64,000 bases of DNA from Haematobacter massiliensis (GCF_000740795.1 NZ_JGYG01000005.1:1-64000), one strand, 5' to 3'; positions 34,170 to 43,570 are shown, counted from the first letter of the stretch. Notes: generated from the letters alone by a model not told the origin. Program-made: numbers and translations.

Positions 34170-35135
34170 TCAGTCATCCTTTTCGTCGGCGCCGGGCATC
34201 ACGATGTCTGCGCCGCTCCAACGGCCGGTTCGCGCCAGATCACACAGCATTGCCCGTGCAAGCGTGCGGACCACGGCAACCGCATTCGTCATGGGCTTGT
34301 CCGTGGAATATGCCAGATGCACCGTCCGCCGGATGGAGGGCTGCGTGAGACGGCGGGAGGCGAGCTTGCCCTCCGCCACTTCGGCCGCAATGGCATTCTG
34401 CGGCAAGATCGAAAAGCCCAGTCCTTCGAGCACCAAATCCTTGATGTTCTGATAGCTGTCCACGTCGATGACGGCGGTAAGAGCGCAGCCCGTTGCCGTC
34501 GCATGCCGCTTGATGAGATCGCGTAGACCATGCCCTTCACCCGGAAGAATGAGAGGCATGTCAGCGGCGGCGGCAAGCGGTAAATCCGCTGCCGTCAGCC
34601 CCGCCTGTTTCAGCATGTCCGGCGTACCGAAGAACGTCAACGGCTCGTCCAGCAGGGCTTCCGTCCTGATCGCATGCTCGGACGCCTCGCCGTAGAGAAC
34701 AGCCAGATCAATACGACCCTCTCGAAGCCAATCCTGGATATAGCCGCTCATGGCTTCGGCAATGCGCAGACGTATCTTCGGATAACGGGTATGAACCTGG
34801 GTGAGCAGCGGTACGGCCAGTATCTGTCCTATCGTCGCAGGAAGCCCAAGCCTGACATCGCCGCTCGGCTCGCGCTGGTGACCTCGGATTTCCTCTTCGG
34901 CGACGGCGACCTGGTCCAGCATGATCCGCGCATGGCGGAGCAGGATAACCCCTGCTTCGGTGGGTACCACGCCACGCGGGCTGCGAAACAGCAGGGCAGT
35001 GCCCAGATCGGTTTCCATATTGCGGACGTGAAGGGATAGCGCGGGTTGCGCGACATGCAGATACTCCGCCGCGCGCGAGAAAGAGCCATGCTCGACGATA
35101 GCTACGAAATAGCGCATCTGGCGCAGGTCGATCAT
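34170..35135 (-). CDS. LysR family transcriptional regulator of the dicarboxyl-CoA operon
   Basis: 321 residues. The N-terminal HTH (DLRQMRYFVAIVEHGSFSRAAEYLHVAQPALS) and an effector domain similar to Nac/CynR-type LysR proteins are complete. It is transcribed divergently from the acyl-CoA dehydrogenase operon starting at 35449, the classic arrangement of a LysR activator and its target. In Pseudomonas a LysR gene beside the itaconate degradation genes plays this role. Confidence 0.9.
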   Translation of the reverse strand: MIDLRQMRYFVAIVEHGSFSRAAEYLHVAQPALSLHVRNMETDLGTALLFRSPRGVVPTEAGVILLRHARIMLDQVAVAEEEIRGHQREPSGDVRLGLPATIGQILAVPLLTQVHTRYPKIRLRIAEAMSGYIQDWLREGRIDLAVLYGEASEHAIRTEALLDEPLTFFGTPDMLKQAGLTAADLPLAAAADMPLILPGEGHGLRDLIKRHATATGCALTAVIDVDSYQNIKDLVLEGLGFSILPQNAIAAEVAEGKLASRRLTQPSIRRTVHLAYSTDKPMTNAVAVVRTLARAMLCDLARTGRWSGADIVMPGADEKDD

Positions 35136-35448
35136 AAGCGTTTTGTCCTCCCCGTCAGGCTCGCCGGACTTACGATCATCGGGCCACGCCGGAGGGCGAT
35201 CGTTACCCTTAACCTGGTTTCCCCGTTACATCATCTCTGCCGTCGGGCGATTGCGATGCATTGGCACAGGCCGAGCGATAATACAAATAGCAATGAGATG
35301 CTTGTAATATAATGAATTCATATAGCGCCAAGGGTCCTCGTCCTGTCATGCTCATCCGTTATAGGTGCTAGCATCATCATATATTTGATGTATCGCCATA
35401 CCTCCTGCAAACTGCGCGGACTGGCGAGAGACTTGGGGAGAGTCGCGT
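35136..35448. promoter_or_regulatory. divergent promoter region, LysR / acyl-CoA dehydrogenase operon
   Basis: It contains an AT-rich core (about 35270-35330). A near-perfect 16-bp palindrome CATCATATATTTGATG at 35375-35390 (one mismatched pair) lies 59 bp upstream of the operon start. An imperfect dyad TACAA-AGCA / TGCTTGTA lies around 35282-35308. Both are candidates for LysR recognition and activation sites. GGGGAG precedes the ATG at 35449. Confidence 0.5.
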
Positions 35449-36612
35449 ATGTTCGATCACGGTGCAGACGATTATCAGGATATCCGGGATGCAGTCCGGG
35501 CGCTTTGTGCGGAGTTCCCGGATGAGTATCACCGCAAGATTGACGAGGCGCGCGCCTATCCCGAAGAGTTTGTCGAAGCGCTGACGCGCGCGGGCTGGAT
35601 GGCCGCGCTGATCCCTGAGGAATACGGCGGCTCCGGGCTCGGGTTGACGGAAGCGTCAATCATCATGGAAGAGATCAACCGGTCGGGCGGCAATTCGGGG
35701 GCCTGCCACGGGCAGATGTATAACATGAACACGCTCGTCCGGCACGGTTCGGAGGAGCAGCGGCGCAGATATCTGCCAAAGATCGCCAGCGGTGAATTGC
35801 GCCTGCAATCCATGGGTGTGACGGAGCCTACCACCGGCACCGACACCACCAAGATCAAGACCACTGCCGTTCGCAGGGGCGACCGTTACGTCATCAACGG
35901 TCAGAAGGTCTGGATCAGCCGTGTGCAGCATTCCGACCTGATGATCCTCCTCGCCCGGACCACGCCGCTGTCCGAGGTGAAGAAGAAGTCCGAAGGCATG
36001 TCGATCTTCATCGTCGATATCAAGGAGGCGATGAAATCGGGCATGGAAGTGCGCCCGATCCTGAACATGGTCAACCACGAGACCAACGAGCTGTTCTTCG
36101 ACAACCTCGAAATCCCTGTGGAAAACCTGATCGGCGAGGAAGGCAAGGGCTTCAAGTATATCCTGACCGGTCTCAACGCGGAGCGGACGCTGATCGCGGC
36201 GGAATGCATCGGAGACGGCTACTGGTTCACCGACCGGGTGGTGAAATATGTCAGCGAGCGGAATGTCTTCGGCCGGCCCATCGGCCAGAACCAGGGTGTG
36301 CAGTTCCCGATCGCAGAGGCCTATATAGAGATAGAGGCCGCCAACCTCATGCGGTTTGACGCCTGCCGCCGCTATGATGCGCATGAGGATTGCGGTGCGC
36401 AGGCCAATATGGCGAAATACCTTGCCGCGAAGGCAAGCTGGGAGGCGGCAAATGCCTGTCTCCAGTTCCATGGTGGCTTCGGCTTCGCTTGCGAATACGA
36501 CATTGAGCGCAAGTTCCGCGAAACCCGTCTCTATCAGGTGGCACCGATCTCCACCAACCTGATCCTGTCCTATGTCGCCGAACACGTTCTCGGCCTGCCG
36601 CGGAGCTTCTGA
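35449..36612 (+). CDS. acyl-CoA dehydrogenase of the dicarboxyl-CoA operon
   Basis: 387 residues, complete FAD acyl-CoA dehydrogenase. MGVTEPTTGTDTTKIKT is the first family signature, and FHGGFGFACEYDIERKFRETR the C-terminal one. The canonical C-terminal catalytic Glu (YEGT position) is replaced: the segment reads YQVAPISTN. Glu245 in LNAERTLIAAE sits where isovaleryl- and long-chain-type dehydrogenases carry their base. The substrate is probably a branched or dicarboxylic acyl-CoA such as methylsuccinyl-CoA, judging by its neighbours. It is first in a four-gene operon with start/stop overlaps. Confidence 0.9.
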   Translation: MFDHGADDYQDIRDAVRALCAEFPDEYHRKIDEARAYPEEFVEALTRAGWMAALIPEEYGGSGLGLTEASIIMEEINRSGGNSGACHGQMYNMNTLVRHGSEEQRRRYLPKIASGELRLQSMGVTEPTTGTDTTKIKTTAVRRGDRYVINGQKVWISRVQHSDLMILLARTTPLSEVKKKSEGMSIFIVDIKEAMKSGMEVRPILNMVNHETNELFFDNLEIPVENLIGEEGKGFKYILTGLNAERTLIAAECIGDGYWFTDRVVKYVSERNVFGRPIGQNQGVQFPIAEAYIEIEAANLMRFDACRRYDAHEDCGAQANMAKYLAAKASWEAANACLQFHGGFGFACEYDIERKFRETRLYQVAPISTNLILSYVAEHVLGLPRSF

Positions 36613-37718
36613 TGGCATATCAGCCGCTGAAGGGTTTGACGGTCGTCGCTATCGAGCAAGCCGTCGCCGCGCCGTTCACCACGTCCCGGCTTGCCGATGC
36701 GGGCGCGAATGTCATCAAGATCGAACGGCCGGAAGGTGATTTCGCGCGGGGTTATGATGACGTCGCGAACGGGCAGTCGAGCTATTTCGTCTGGCTGAAC
36801 CGGGGAAAGACCTCTGTCACGCTCGATCTGGCGAGCGATGAGGGGCGGGAGGAGCTGGAGCGGCTGCTGGATGGGGCCGACGTGCTCGTTCAGAACCTCA
36901 AGCGGGGCGCGCTCGGCAAGCTGGGCTTTTCCTTTGAACGTCTGGCACAGAAGTGGCCGCGGCTCATCACTTGCTCGATCACCGGTTATGGTGAGGTCGG
37001 GCCGATGGCGGACCGGAAGGCCTATGATCTGCTGATACAGGCAGAGTCAGGTCTGTGCTCGATCACCGGCGGACCTGAAGATGCGGCACGGGTCGGCATC
37101 TCCATCGTCGATATCGCGACGGGCGCCACCGCTCACGCCGCCATTCTCGAAGCGCTGATCGCGCGGGGGATGACCGGCAGGGGGGCGCAGATTTCCGTCT
37201 CGATGTTCGATGTGATGGCCGACTGGCTGACGGTTCCGCTGCTCAACCATGAGGGCGGCAAGTCGCCACGTCGGCTTGGCATGGCCCATCCGTCCATCGC
37301 GCCCTACAGCGTGTTCACCTGCCGGGACGGCAAGCCGATCCTGATCTCGGTGCAAAGTGATCGGGAATGGCGCAAGCTGGCCGATGTATTTCTGGGCCGG
37401 CCCGAACTGGGCAGTGACCCGCGCTTTGCCACCAACGTCGCCCGGGTGACCAACCGCGCCGAGATCGACAGCCTGGTCGCCGATGGCTTCGCCCGTCGCA
37501 CGGTGGAGGAAGCCAGCACCGCGCTTCTCAAGGCGGATGTCGCCTTCGCCTCGGTCAGCGACATGCAACGGCTGTCTCAGCATCCGCATCTGCGGCGCAT
37601 CACGGTGGAAACGCCGAATGGTCCCGTCAGCTACCCTGCGCCGGCTGCCGTCATCTCCGGGGAGCAGCAAAGCTACGGACCGGTGCCCGCCTTGAACCGG
37701 ATGGTGGTCAAGGCATGA
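36612..37718 (+). CDS. CaiB/BaiF family CoA-transferase
   Basis: 368 residues, class III CoA-transferase. The conserved aspartate that carries the mixed anhydride is Asp139 in KAYDLLIQAESGL. LKGLTVVAIEQAVAAPFTTSRLADAGA is the typical N-terminus, and WLNRGKTSVTLDL is also conserved. It would activate a dicarboxylate (itaconate, mesaconate or methylsuccinate) by transfer from succinyl-CoA or another donor; this specificity is inferred from the hydratase and lyase that follow. The ATG overlaps the dehydrogenase stop (TGATG). Confidence 0.9.
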   Translation: MAYQPLKGLTVVAIEQAVAAPFTTSRLADAGANVIKIERPEGDFARGYDDVANGQSSYFVWLNRGKTSVTLDLASDEGREELERLLDGADVLVQNLKRGALGKLGFSFERLAQKWPRLITCSITGYGEVGPMADRKAYDLLIQAESGLCSITGGPEDAARVGISIVDIATGATAHAAILEALIARGMTGRGAQISVSMFDVMADWLTVPLLNHEGGKSPRRLGMAHPSIAPYSVFTCRDGKPILISVQSDREWRKLADVFLGRPELGSDPRFATNVARVTNRAEIDSLVADGFARRTVEEASTALLKADVAFASVSDMQRLSQHPHLRRITVETPNGPVSYPAPAAVISGEQQSYGPVPALNRMVVKA

Positions 37719-38551
37719 CGGTGGATATCGGTTACCTGCGGGAGTGGATCGGGCGCAGTGAGCGGAAGTCGGAGCGCGTCACCGAGGCGCTGGTGGAACG
37801 CTTCAATGCGACGCTGGATCTTGGGGGTGAAGTGAGCGACGGGGATGCCGCGCCGCTTCTCATCCATCTCTGCCTCGCGCCGCCAGTTGCTCCGACCGCC
37901 AGCCTGGGGGCTGATGGTCATCCCGCGCGCGGCGGTTTTCTGCCTCCGGTGCCGCTGCCGCGCCGGATGTGGGCCGGCGGCGCGTTTGCGTTTCACGACG
38001 ACATCCGGGTGGGGGAGCAGGTTACGCGCATCTCCACCATCCGGGACGTGACATTGAAGGAGGGTCGCACCGGGCCGCTCTGCTTCGTGACCGTGGATCA
38101 CCGGATCGAGAGCGACGACAGGCTTGTGATCGAAGAGCGGCAGGACATCGTCTATCGCAATGCGGACGCGCCGGGCGTCACCCCGAAAGCGGCGGAACCA
38201 GCCGCAGAGGGAACCCATAGACTGCCGGTTACTCCCACACCGCCGCTGTTGTTCCGGTATTCGGCGCTGACCTTCAACGGCCACCGTATCCATTACGATG
38301 CGCCTTATGTGACCGGCGAGGAGGGGTATCCCGGTCTGGTGGTGCATGGGCCGCTTCAGGCGACGCAACTTCTGCATTTCGCCGCGAAATTGCGGGGCAG
38401 CGGTCCCGCCCGTTTCGACTTCCGGTCCCTGTCACCCTTGTATGATACTGCCGGTTACACGCTCAACGCAGAGGCCGATGGCGAGGGTCTGCGGCTCTGG
38501 ACTGCCCGCGTCGATGGGCCGGTGGCCATGGAGGCACGCGCAACATGGTGA
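37715..38551 (+). CDS. MaoC/FAS1-type dehydratase, mesaconyl-C4-CoA / itaconyl-CoA hydratase-like
   Basis: 278 residues, a double hot-dog hydratase. The C-terminal motif FNGHRIHYDAPYVTGEEGYP and LVVHGPLQATQLL match mesaconyl-C4-CoA hydratase and itaconyl-CoA hydratase. In those pathways the enzyme adds water to make citramalyl-CoA. ATGA overlap with the CoA-transferase stop and a 7-bp overlap with the lyase gene imply tight coupling. The N-terminal half (GGFLPPVPLPRRMWAGGAF) is also family-typical. Confidence 0.87.
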   Translation: MTVDIGYLREWIGRSERKSERVTEALVERFNATLDLGGEVSDGDAAPLLIHLCLAPPVAPTASLGADGHPARGGFLPPVPLPRRMWAGGAFAFHDDIRVGEQVTRISTIRDVTLKEGRTGPLCFVTVDHRIESDDRLVIEERQDIVYRNADAPGVTPKAAEPAAEGTHRLPVTPTPPLLFRYSALTFNGHRIHYDAPYVTGEEGYPGLVVHGPLQATQLLHFAAKLRGSGPARFDFRSLSPLYDTAGYTLNAEADGEGLRLWTARVDGPVAMEARATW

Positions 38552-39327
38552 GCCGCGTAACGGCCCCGCTTTTCGTCCCCGCCGATCGCCCCGAACGATT
38601 TGCCAAAGCGGCAGCCTCCCGGGCCGATGCAATCATCCTCGATCTGGAGGACGCCGTCGGCCCCGGCACCAAGGATACGGCCCGCGCGGCGCTGACCGCT
38701 GATTTCACGGACCTGCCGGTCATCGTGCGGATCAATGCCATAGGAACGCCGTGGCATGCGGCGGATATGGCAGCGGTTGCGGCGCTTCAGCCAGCCGCGG
38801 TGATGCTGCCGAAGGCAGAGGAGGCTGGTGCGGTGGCAGCCGTCGCGGCTCGGCTCGGTCTCCCGCTTATTGCTCTGGTGGAGACGGCGCGTGGTCTTGC
38901 TGCGGCACGATCCATCGCGGCGGCGCAGGGGGTCGTGCGACTTGCCTTCGGTTCGGTCGATTTCTGCGCCGATCTGGGATGCGCCCATCACCGGGAGGTT
39001 CTGCTTCCCGCGCGGTTCGAACTGATCCTCGCCTCGCGCCTTGCAGGGATCGCTGCACCGCTCGATGGTGTGACGGTGCAACTCGACGATCTGTCCGTCA
39101 GCGGCGAAGATGCCGCCCATGCCCGCGCGCTCGGGATGACGGGCAAGCTTTGTATCCACCCCAAGCAAGTCGGTGTGATCCGCGAGGCTTTCGCCCCCTC
39201 TCAGTCGGAAATCGACTGGGCGCGCCGGGTGATCGCGTCAGGCGATGGTGCGGTTTCCGTCGATGGCGCGATGGTGGATGAGCCGGTACGCCTTCGTGCC
39301 CGCGCCATCCTGGCAACGGCAGGCTGA
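38545..39327 (+). CDS. HpcH/HpaI (CitE-like) lyase, probable citramalyl-CoA lyase
   Basis: 260 residues. CitE-like TIM-barrel lyase: SRADAIILDLEDAVGPGTKD binds Mg2+, with VMLPKAEEAG, IALVETARGL, LAFGSVDFCADLG and GKLCIHPKQV in the usual order. It probably cleaves citramalyl-CoA to acetyl-CoA and pyruvate; malyl-CoA or related substrates are alternatives. It is the last gene of the operon. Confidence 0.87.
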   Translation: MVSRVTAPLFVPADRPERFAKAAASRADAIILDLEDAVGPGTKDTARAALTADFTDLPVIVRINAIGTPWHAADMAAVAALQPAAVMLPKAEEAGAVAAVAARLGLPLIALVETARGLAAARSIAAAQGVVRLAFGSVDFCADLGCAHHREVLLPARFELILASRLAGIAAPLDGVTVQLDDLSVSGEDAAHARALGMTGKLCIHPKQVGVIREAFAPSQSEIDWARRVIASGDGAVSVDGAMVDEPVRLRARAILATAG

Positions 39328-39705
39328 TCGCTTCCGGCCGGACCTCTGGCTACACAAGGGCGTCGCAGAAACGCTTTCTTTCGTGAAATGACTGCGGTCC
39401 AGTCCTCAAGATCGGGATGCGGGCAGCAATCGGGCGCCCTGTCTGCATCGCGCACACTTCCCTTCCCAACGGGCGGTGGGTGATGCTTGGAAACCGCTTC
39501 CTTAACCCCATGCTGCTTGTCGAGGCGGGAGTCTCGACGTCACCGTGCTTGAGCGGGTTGCGCGGCGCCACCGATGGTGCTGCGCCCTGAACCCGCCCGT
39601 TTCGGGTTGACGCTCGCCATGAGACGGCAAAAGCCTATCTCCAACTCATCCCGCGCAAGATGCAATGCGTCTGGAGGGCACGGCCGTCCTCTCCCGAGAC
39701 ACGTC
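39328..39705. other. intergenic region with a possible oxidoreductase gene remnant
   Basis: No intact gene. On the plus strand LLVEAG (about 39511-39530) and, after a frameshift, LDVTVLERVAR (about 39533-39566) together read like the end of the FAD-binding Rossmann unit of a flavin oxidoreductase. The rest of the gene is not recognisable. This is a weak call; the remainder of the spacer shows nothing. Confidence 0.3.
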
Positions 39706-40755
39706 TCACTCTGCCGGCTCGAAGCGGAAGGGTTCCGCGGGTGTGAACTTGCCGGATACTTCCCCAGACTGAAGAGCGACCATATCGACGCCCAGATTCA
39801 GCCAGCGCAAACCGCTGTCCTCGGCGAAATCCAGCTGTTTCAGATCGACCCAGAAGACATTGGGCGAAAGCGCGGATTCGACATAGAACAGCCGATCCTT
39901 GTGATCTGCCACAACCCGCCACCGCGTGGTCGAGAGATTTGGTGCGTCGGGGGTGCTGATGCCGAACGGCACGGAGGTATTGCGGATCACGCTAAAGGCC
40001 GCCGCAGCTGCCTCGCGCGGGTCATCTGATTGTACGACCATATCGACATAGGTTCCGGCCCGCACGAAACGATCCGAAGCGCGGGTGCTTCCCGGCAGCA
40101 TCTCCCGCGGATTGACGCCCCGCCAGTAGGTGGCCAGTGCCAGTTGCTCGGGATAGGGCGGATCATTGGTCATCACCCGGTATTCTGGGCCATGATGGAT
40201 GCTCAGTTCGCCATCTAGCCATTCGAGTATGGCGCTATCACCGCTCGCATCAGACAGAGAAAGGTGCACCGTTGTCAGCCGTCCCGGCTGAACGGGCACA
40301 TCCCGCGTGAGGACGTGAAAGGGCCTAGCCTCCAGATCTGTCACGGCTTCGGCAACGCTGGCATAGTTGTCCATGAAATACTGTGCCCAGACCGACAGCG
40401 ACATCTGCGGCGTGGTGCCATCGTCCTCAGGATACCCCGAACTCTCTAGCCAGAGCATATTCGCGACCAGCCCGGCCTCGTTCATGCCGTCGACGGTCGA
40501 GATATCATAGCCCGAGACGATAAGGCTGCCGTATTTTGATATCCATTCCAGCGATCGCGACCCGGCCTCCCCCGTTCGGTTCATGCCGCGCGGAAAGACC
40601 CACAGGTTTGACAGCATCGGCAGGCTCCAGTCCATCGACCTTGCCGTCAACACCCGACCTTCCGGTCCGTGATACACCACGCGGGTGCAGGCCTTAGCGA
40701 CCGGCGCGACGGTAAGGGCAGCAAGCGTCCCCGCGACGAGAAATAGACGCAGCAT
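39706..40755 (-). CDS. secreted linear amide C-N hydrolase (choloylglycine hydrolase / penicillin V acylase family)
   Basis: 349 residues from ATG 40755, with GAGAGG upstream. A signal peptide ends VAPVAKA, immediately before Cys23 in ACTRVVYHG. Cleavage would expose this cysteine as the N-terminal nucleophile of an Ntn-hydrolase. Following residues (VLTARSMDWS, GMNEAGLVANMLWLESS, YRVMTNDPPYPEQL) carry the conserved Arg, Asp and Asn positions of the family. In Gram-negative bacteria such periplasmic enzymes hydrolyse acyl amides: penicillin V, bile salts or N-acylhomoserine lactones. It has no operon partners. Confidence 0.87.
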   Translation of the reverse strand: MLRLFLVAGTLAALTVAPVAKACTRVVYHGPEGRVLTARSMDWSLPMLSNLWVFPRGMNRTGEAGSRSLEWISKYGSLIVSGYDISTVDGMNEAGLVANMLWLESSGYPEDDGTTPQMSLSVWAQYFMDNYASVAEAVTDLEARPFHVLTRDVPVQPGRLTTVHLSLSDASGDSAILEWLDGELSIHHGPEYRVMTNDPPYPEQLALATYWRGVNPREMLPGSTRASDRFVRAGTYVDMVVQSDDPREAAAAAFSVIRNTSVPFGISTPDAPNLSTTRWRVVADHKDRLFYVESALSPNVFWVDLKQLDFAEDSGLRWLNLGVDMVALQSGEVSGKFTPAEPFRFEPAE

Positions 40756-41460
40756 GGCTTTCCTCTCATCAGAGCTGTCAAGAAGCGCGAAACTCTGCGG
40801 TGATCGTAGCATCCAAATCGGCTCGGCCACCGGAGTAATCTGCGGGACGCCAGCGATAACGCGAGTCACGATTGCCCTCTGCTGAACATCATCGCAGAGG
40901 GCGCATCCATTGAGGCGGGTGTGTGGTTTTTCACGCTAAGCGGGGTGATCGCCTGAAGCGGTTAGAGCGGGGGCCAGGCATCGCGCCCCGCGTGACTGCG
41001 CGATACCGGAATGGTCCGGCGTCTCACAGCCTCACGGCAGCCCTCTGCTGAGCAAAAGCGGCGGTTTCGCTTCGGAGTCCCGCGAGATACTGAGAGAGCC
41101 TACTCTTGCTCTGGCGATATCCTCGCCTTTCATCGCACGGAGCGGATCATACAGAAGGCTGCCGCCATCTCTGCGATGGAGGAGCCTCGCTTTCGTCCTT
41201 CGACCGGCGTAAAGGGCAGCGGATGGTTACGCGTGTAAGGGACCGGCGAAACCCGGGACCGCAGCCTATCCTGCGGCCCCTTCCGCCGGTAGTTTCTCCC
41301 GACATCGGCTAAAGATGGGGCACTCGGGGACGCTGCGGGAAGATTTCGGATTGGCCACAATCATCTGCGGCACTCCCGCACGGCATGCGGGTGCCGGGAG
41401 GAACTGGCACTGGAGGGGAGCAAGCCCCGCCGCCACCCAAAGCGGCGGCTTCGGGCAGAG
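40756..41460. other. 705-bp non-coding spacer with GC-rich hairpins
   Basis: Only poor short frames. Two structures lie downstream of the leftward helicase gene. A hairpin at 41368-41396 pairs CGGCA/TGCCG and CCCGCA/TGCGGG with a 2-nt bulge. GCCGCC / GGCGGC lies at 41429-41449. Neither has a T-run, but the one nearest the helicase stop may terminate its transcript. Confidence 0.45.
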
Positions 41461-43464
41461 CTACTCCCACATTCCCCGCATCTTGCGGGCAATGTCTATC
41501 CGGGGTGGTGGAGCGGCATGTACGGCCGTCGGGGGAGACCAGTAGGTCACCTCGAAATGCTCCAGCATCTGCCGGGTGATGAAACGGGAGCGGGCAGCAT
41601 ACAGGTGTCGGTCTCCGTTGCGGCTTTGCTGGGTGACATAGAACCTGAGCGGAATACCCAGCGCCAGCCGGTCCTTCGCACGCGTCATGGCGACATAGAG
41701 CAGGCGGCGCTCCTCCTCCAGTTCAGCGGTATCGCCCGCCCCGAGATCGGAGGGGATGCAACCATCGACCGCGTTCAGCACAAAGACGGAGCGCCATTCC
41801 TGCCCCTTGGCGGAATGGATGGTCGAGAGGATCACGTAATCCTCATCCTTCAGTGCCACGCCGGCGGGACCGCTGGTGGCATCCGGCGGATCGAGGGTGA
41901 GGTCGGTCAGGAACCGCTCCTGCGAGGGGTAGGCCATCGCGATCTGCTCCAGTTGAAGAAGATCGGCGCGGCGGAATTCCGCATCCTCGTGCAGCCGGTC
42001 GAGATGCGGCTCGTACCACAGCCGGGCACGGCTCAATGCGTCCGGCCAGCCGAGGGGCTGCAGGGTCTGAACCAGTTCAGCCCACCCCGCCACGCGGGGC
42101 GGAACTGGAAAGTCGGCCAGCGCCTGCAGCGGCTGCGGCGCTCCGGCCATCGCATCCAGCACCTTCCCCGCGGTTCCCGGCCCGAGGCCGGGCAAAAGCT
42201 GCAGCGCCCGGAATCCCGCCACCCTGTCCCGGGGGTTCTGCCCGAAGCGGAGCACGGCAAGCACATCCTTCACATGCGCCGAGTCGAGAAACTTCAGACC
42301 GCCGAATTTCACGAATGGCACGTTCCGCCGGGTCAGCTCCACTTCCAGCTGACCGGAATGGCTGGAGGTGCGGAACAGCACGGCCTGATCCTTGAGGCGC
42401 ATCCCCTCCTCCCGATTGGCGAGAAGCTGATCGACGACATGCCGCGCCTGATCCAGCTCGTTGGCGACAGTGACGAGCCGGGGCTTCTCGGCGGAGGCGC
42501 GGTCGCTCCAGAGGGTCTTGCTGAACCGCTCGCGCGCCTCGGCGATCACGGCATTTGCCGCCGTAAGGATGGGCTGCGTCGATCTGTAGTTCCTCTCCAA
42601 CGTCACCACGGCGGCGGGCGGTGTGAAAGCGTCGGGGAAGTCGAGGATATTGCGCACGGTCGCCGCACGGAACGCATAGATCGACTGGGCATCGTCGCCC
42701 ACTACCGTCAATCCCTTTCCATCGGGTTTCAACGCTTGCAGGATGCGCGATTGCAGGCGGTTGGTGTCCTGATATTCGTCGATCAGCACGTGATCCCACA
42801 TCGCGCCGATATGGGCGGCAAAGGCGGGCTCCTGCATGATCTCGGCCCAGGCGAGGAGCAGGTCGTCGTAATCCAGCACATTCTGCGCCTGTTTTGCTGC
42901 GACATAGGCTGCAAAAAGCCGCTTCAGTTCCGTCTCCCAGGTCGCGCACCACGGGAAATGCCGTTTCAGGACGTCCGAGAGATCTTCCCCCGAATTGACT
43001 GTGCGAGAGTAGATCGCAAGGCAGGTGCCCTTGCCGGGGAACCGCGCCTCTGTGCGCGACAAGCCGAGGCCATGGCGGGAGAGGTTCATCAGATCGGCCG
43101 AATCCTCCCTGTCGTGGATGGTGAAATCCGGTGTCAGGCCGATCTGGGGTGCATACTCGCGCAGAAGCCGCGCGCCGATCCCGTGAAAGGTTCCGGCCCA
43201 GGTCAGCGCATCCGCGGCATACCCTATGGGGAGAGCGGCGGCCGCGATCCGCTCGACCCGCCGTGTCAGCTCCGCTGCCGCGCGACGCGAAAAGGTCATG
43301 AGCAGGATCCGCCGCGGATCGGCGCCCTGCACGAGCAGATGCGCCACGCGATGCGCGAGCGTGCTGGTTTTGCCCGATCCTGCCCCGGCGATGACGAGAA
43401 GCGGCCCCGTCCCATGCTCCACCGCCTGCCGCTGCCGGTCGTTCAGTTTTTCCAGATATCCCAT
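41461..43464 (-). CDS. UvrD/Rep-type superfamily 1 DNA helicase
   Basis: 667 residues, ATP-dependent 3'-5' DNA helicase. Motif I is VIAGAGSGKTSTLAHR, motif II LIDEYQDTN, motif III VVGDDAQSIYAFR, motif IV LERNYRSTQPIL, motif V STIHSAKGQEW and motif VI VAMTRAKDRL. The protein lacks the UvrD C-terminal extension and is close in size to Rep or to the shorter UvrD2-like helicases of alphaproteobacteria. ATG 43464 with GGGAG upstream is preferred over TTG 43470. Its role is probably repair or replication restart; it is not in an obvious operon. Confidence 0.92.
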   Translation of the reverse strand: MGYLEKLNDRQRQAVEHGTGPLLVIAGAGSGKTSTLAHRVAHLLVQGADPRRILLMTFSRRAAAELTRRVERIAAAALPIGYAADALTWAGTFHGIGARLLREYAPQIGLTPDFTIHDREDSADLMNLSRHGLGLSRTEARFPGKGTCLAIYSRTVNSGEDLSDVLKRHFPWCATWETELKRLFAAYVAAKQAQNVLDYDDLLLAWAEIMQEPAFAAHIGAMWDHVLIDEYQDTNRLQSRILQALKPDGKGLTVVGDDAQSIYAFRAATVRNILDFPDAFTPPAAVVTLERNYRSTQPILTAANAVIAEARERFSKTLWSDRASAEKPRLVTVANELDQARHVVDQLLANREEGMRLKDQAVLFRTSSHSGQLEVELTRRNVPFVKFGGLKFLDSAHVKDVLAVLRFGQNPRDRVAGFRALQLLPGLGPGTAGKVLDAMAGAPQPLQALADFPVPPRVAGWAELVQTLQPLGWPDALSRARLWYEPHLDRLHEDAEFRRADLLQLEQIAMAYPSQERFLTDLTLDPPDATSGPAGVALKDEDYVILSTIHSAKGQEWRSVFVLNAVDGCIPSDLGAGDTAELEEERRLLYVAMTRAKDRLALGIPLRFYVTQQSRNGDRHLYAARSRFITRQMLEHFEVTYWSPPTAVHAAPPPRIDIARKMRGMWE

Positions 43465-43570
43465 GCGCAACTCCCGGCTTCGCGCACAGGTTAACGGTTC
43501 GTGAACGGAAGGGGAACGGTGATTGCGGCGCCTCCGGTCGGAAGCGCCACGCGTTACGGATTTCGAGCGG

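Noticed and set aside
41518-43494. 658-codon plus-strand open frame opposite the helicase
   Set aside because: Shadow of a gene with all SF1 helicase motifs.
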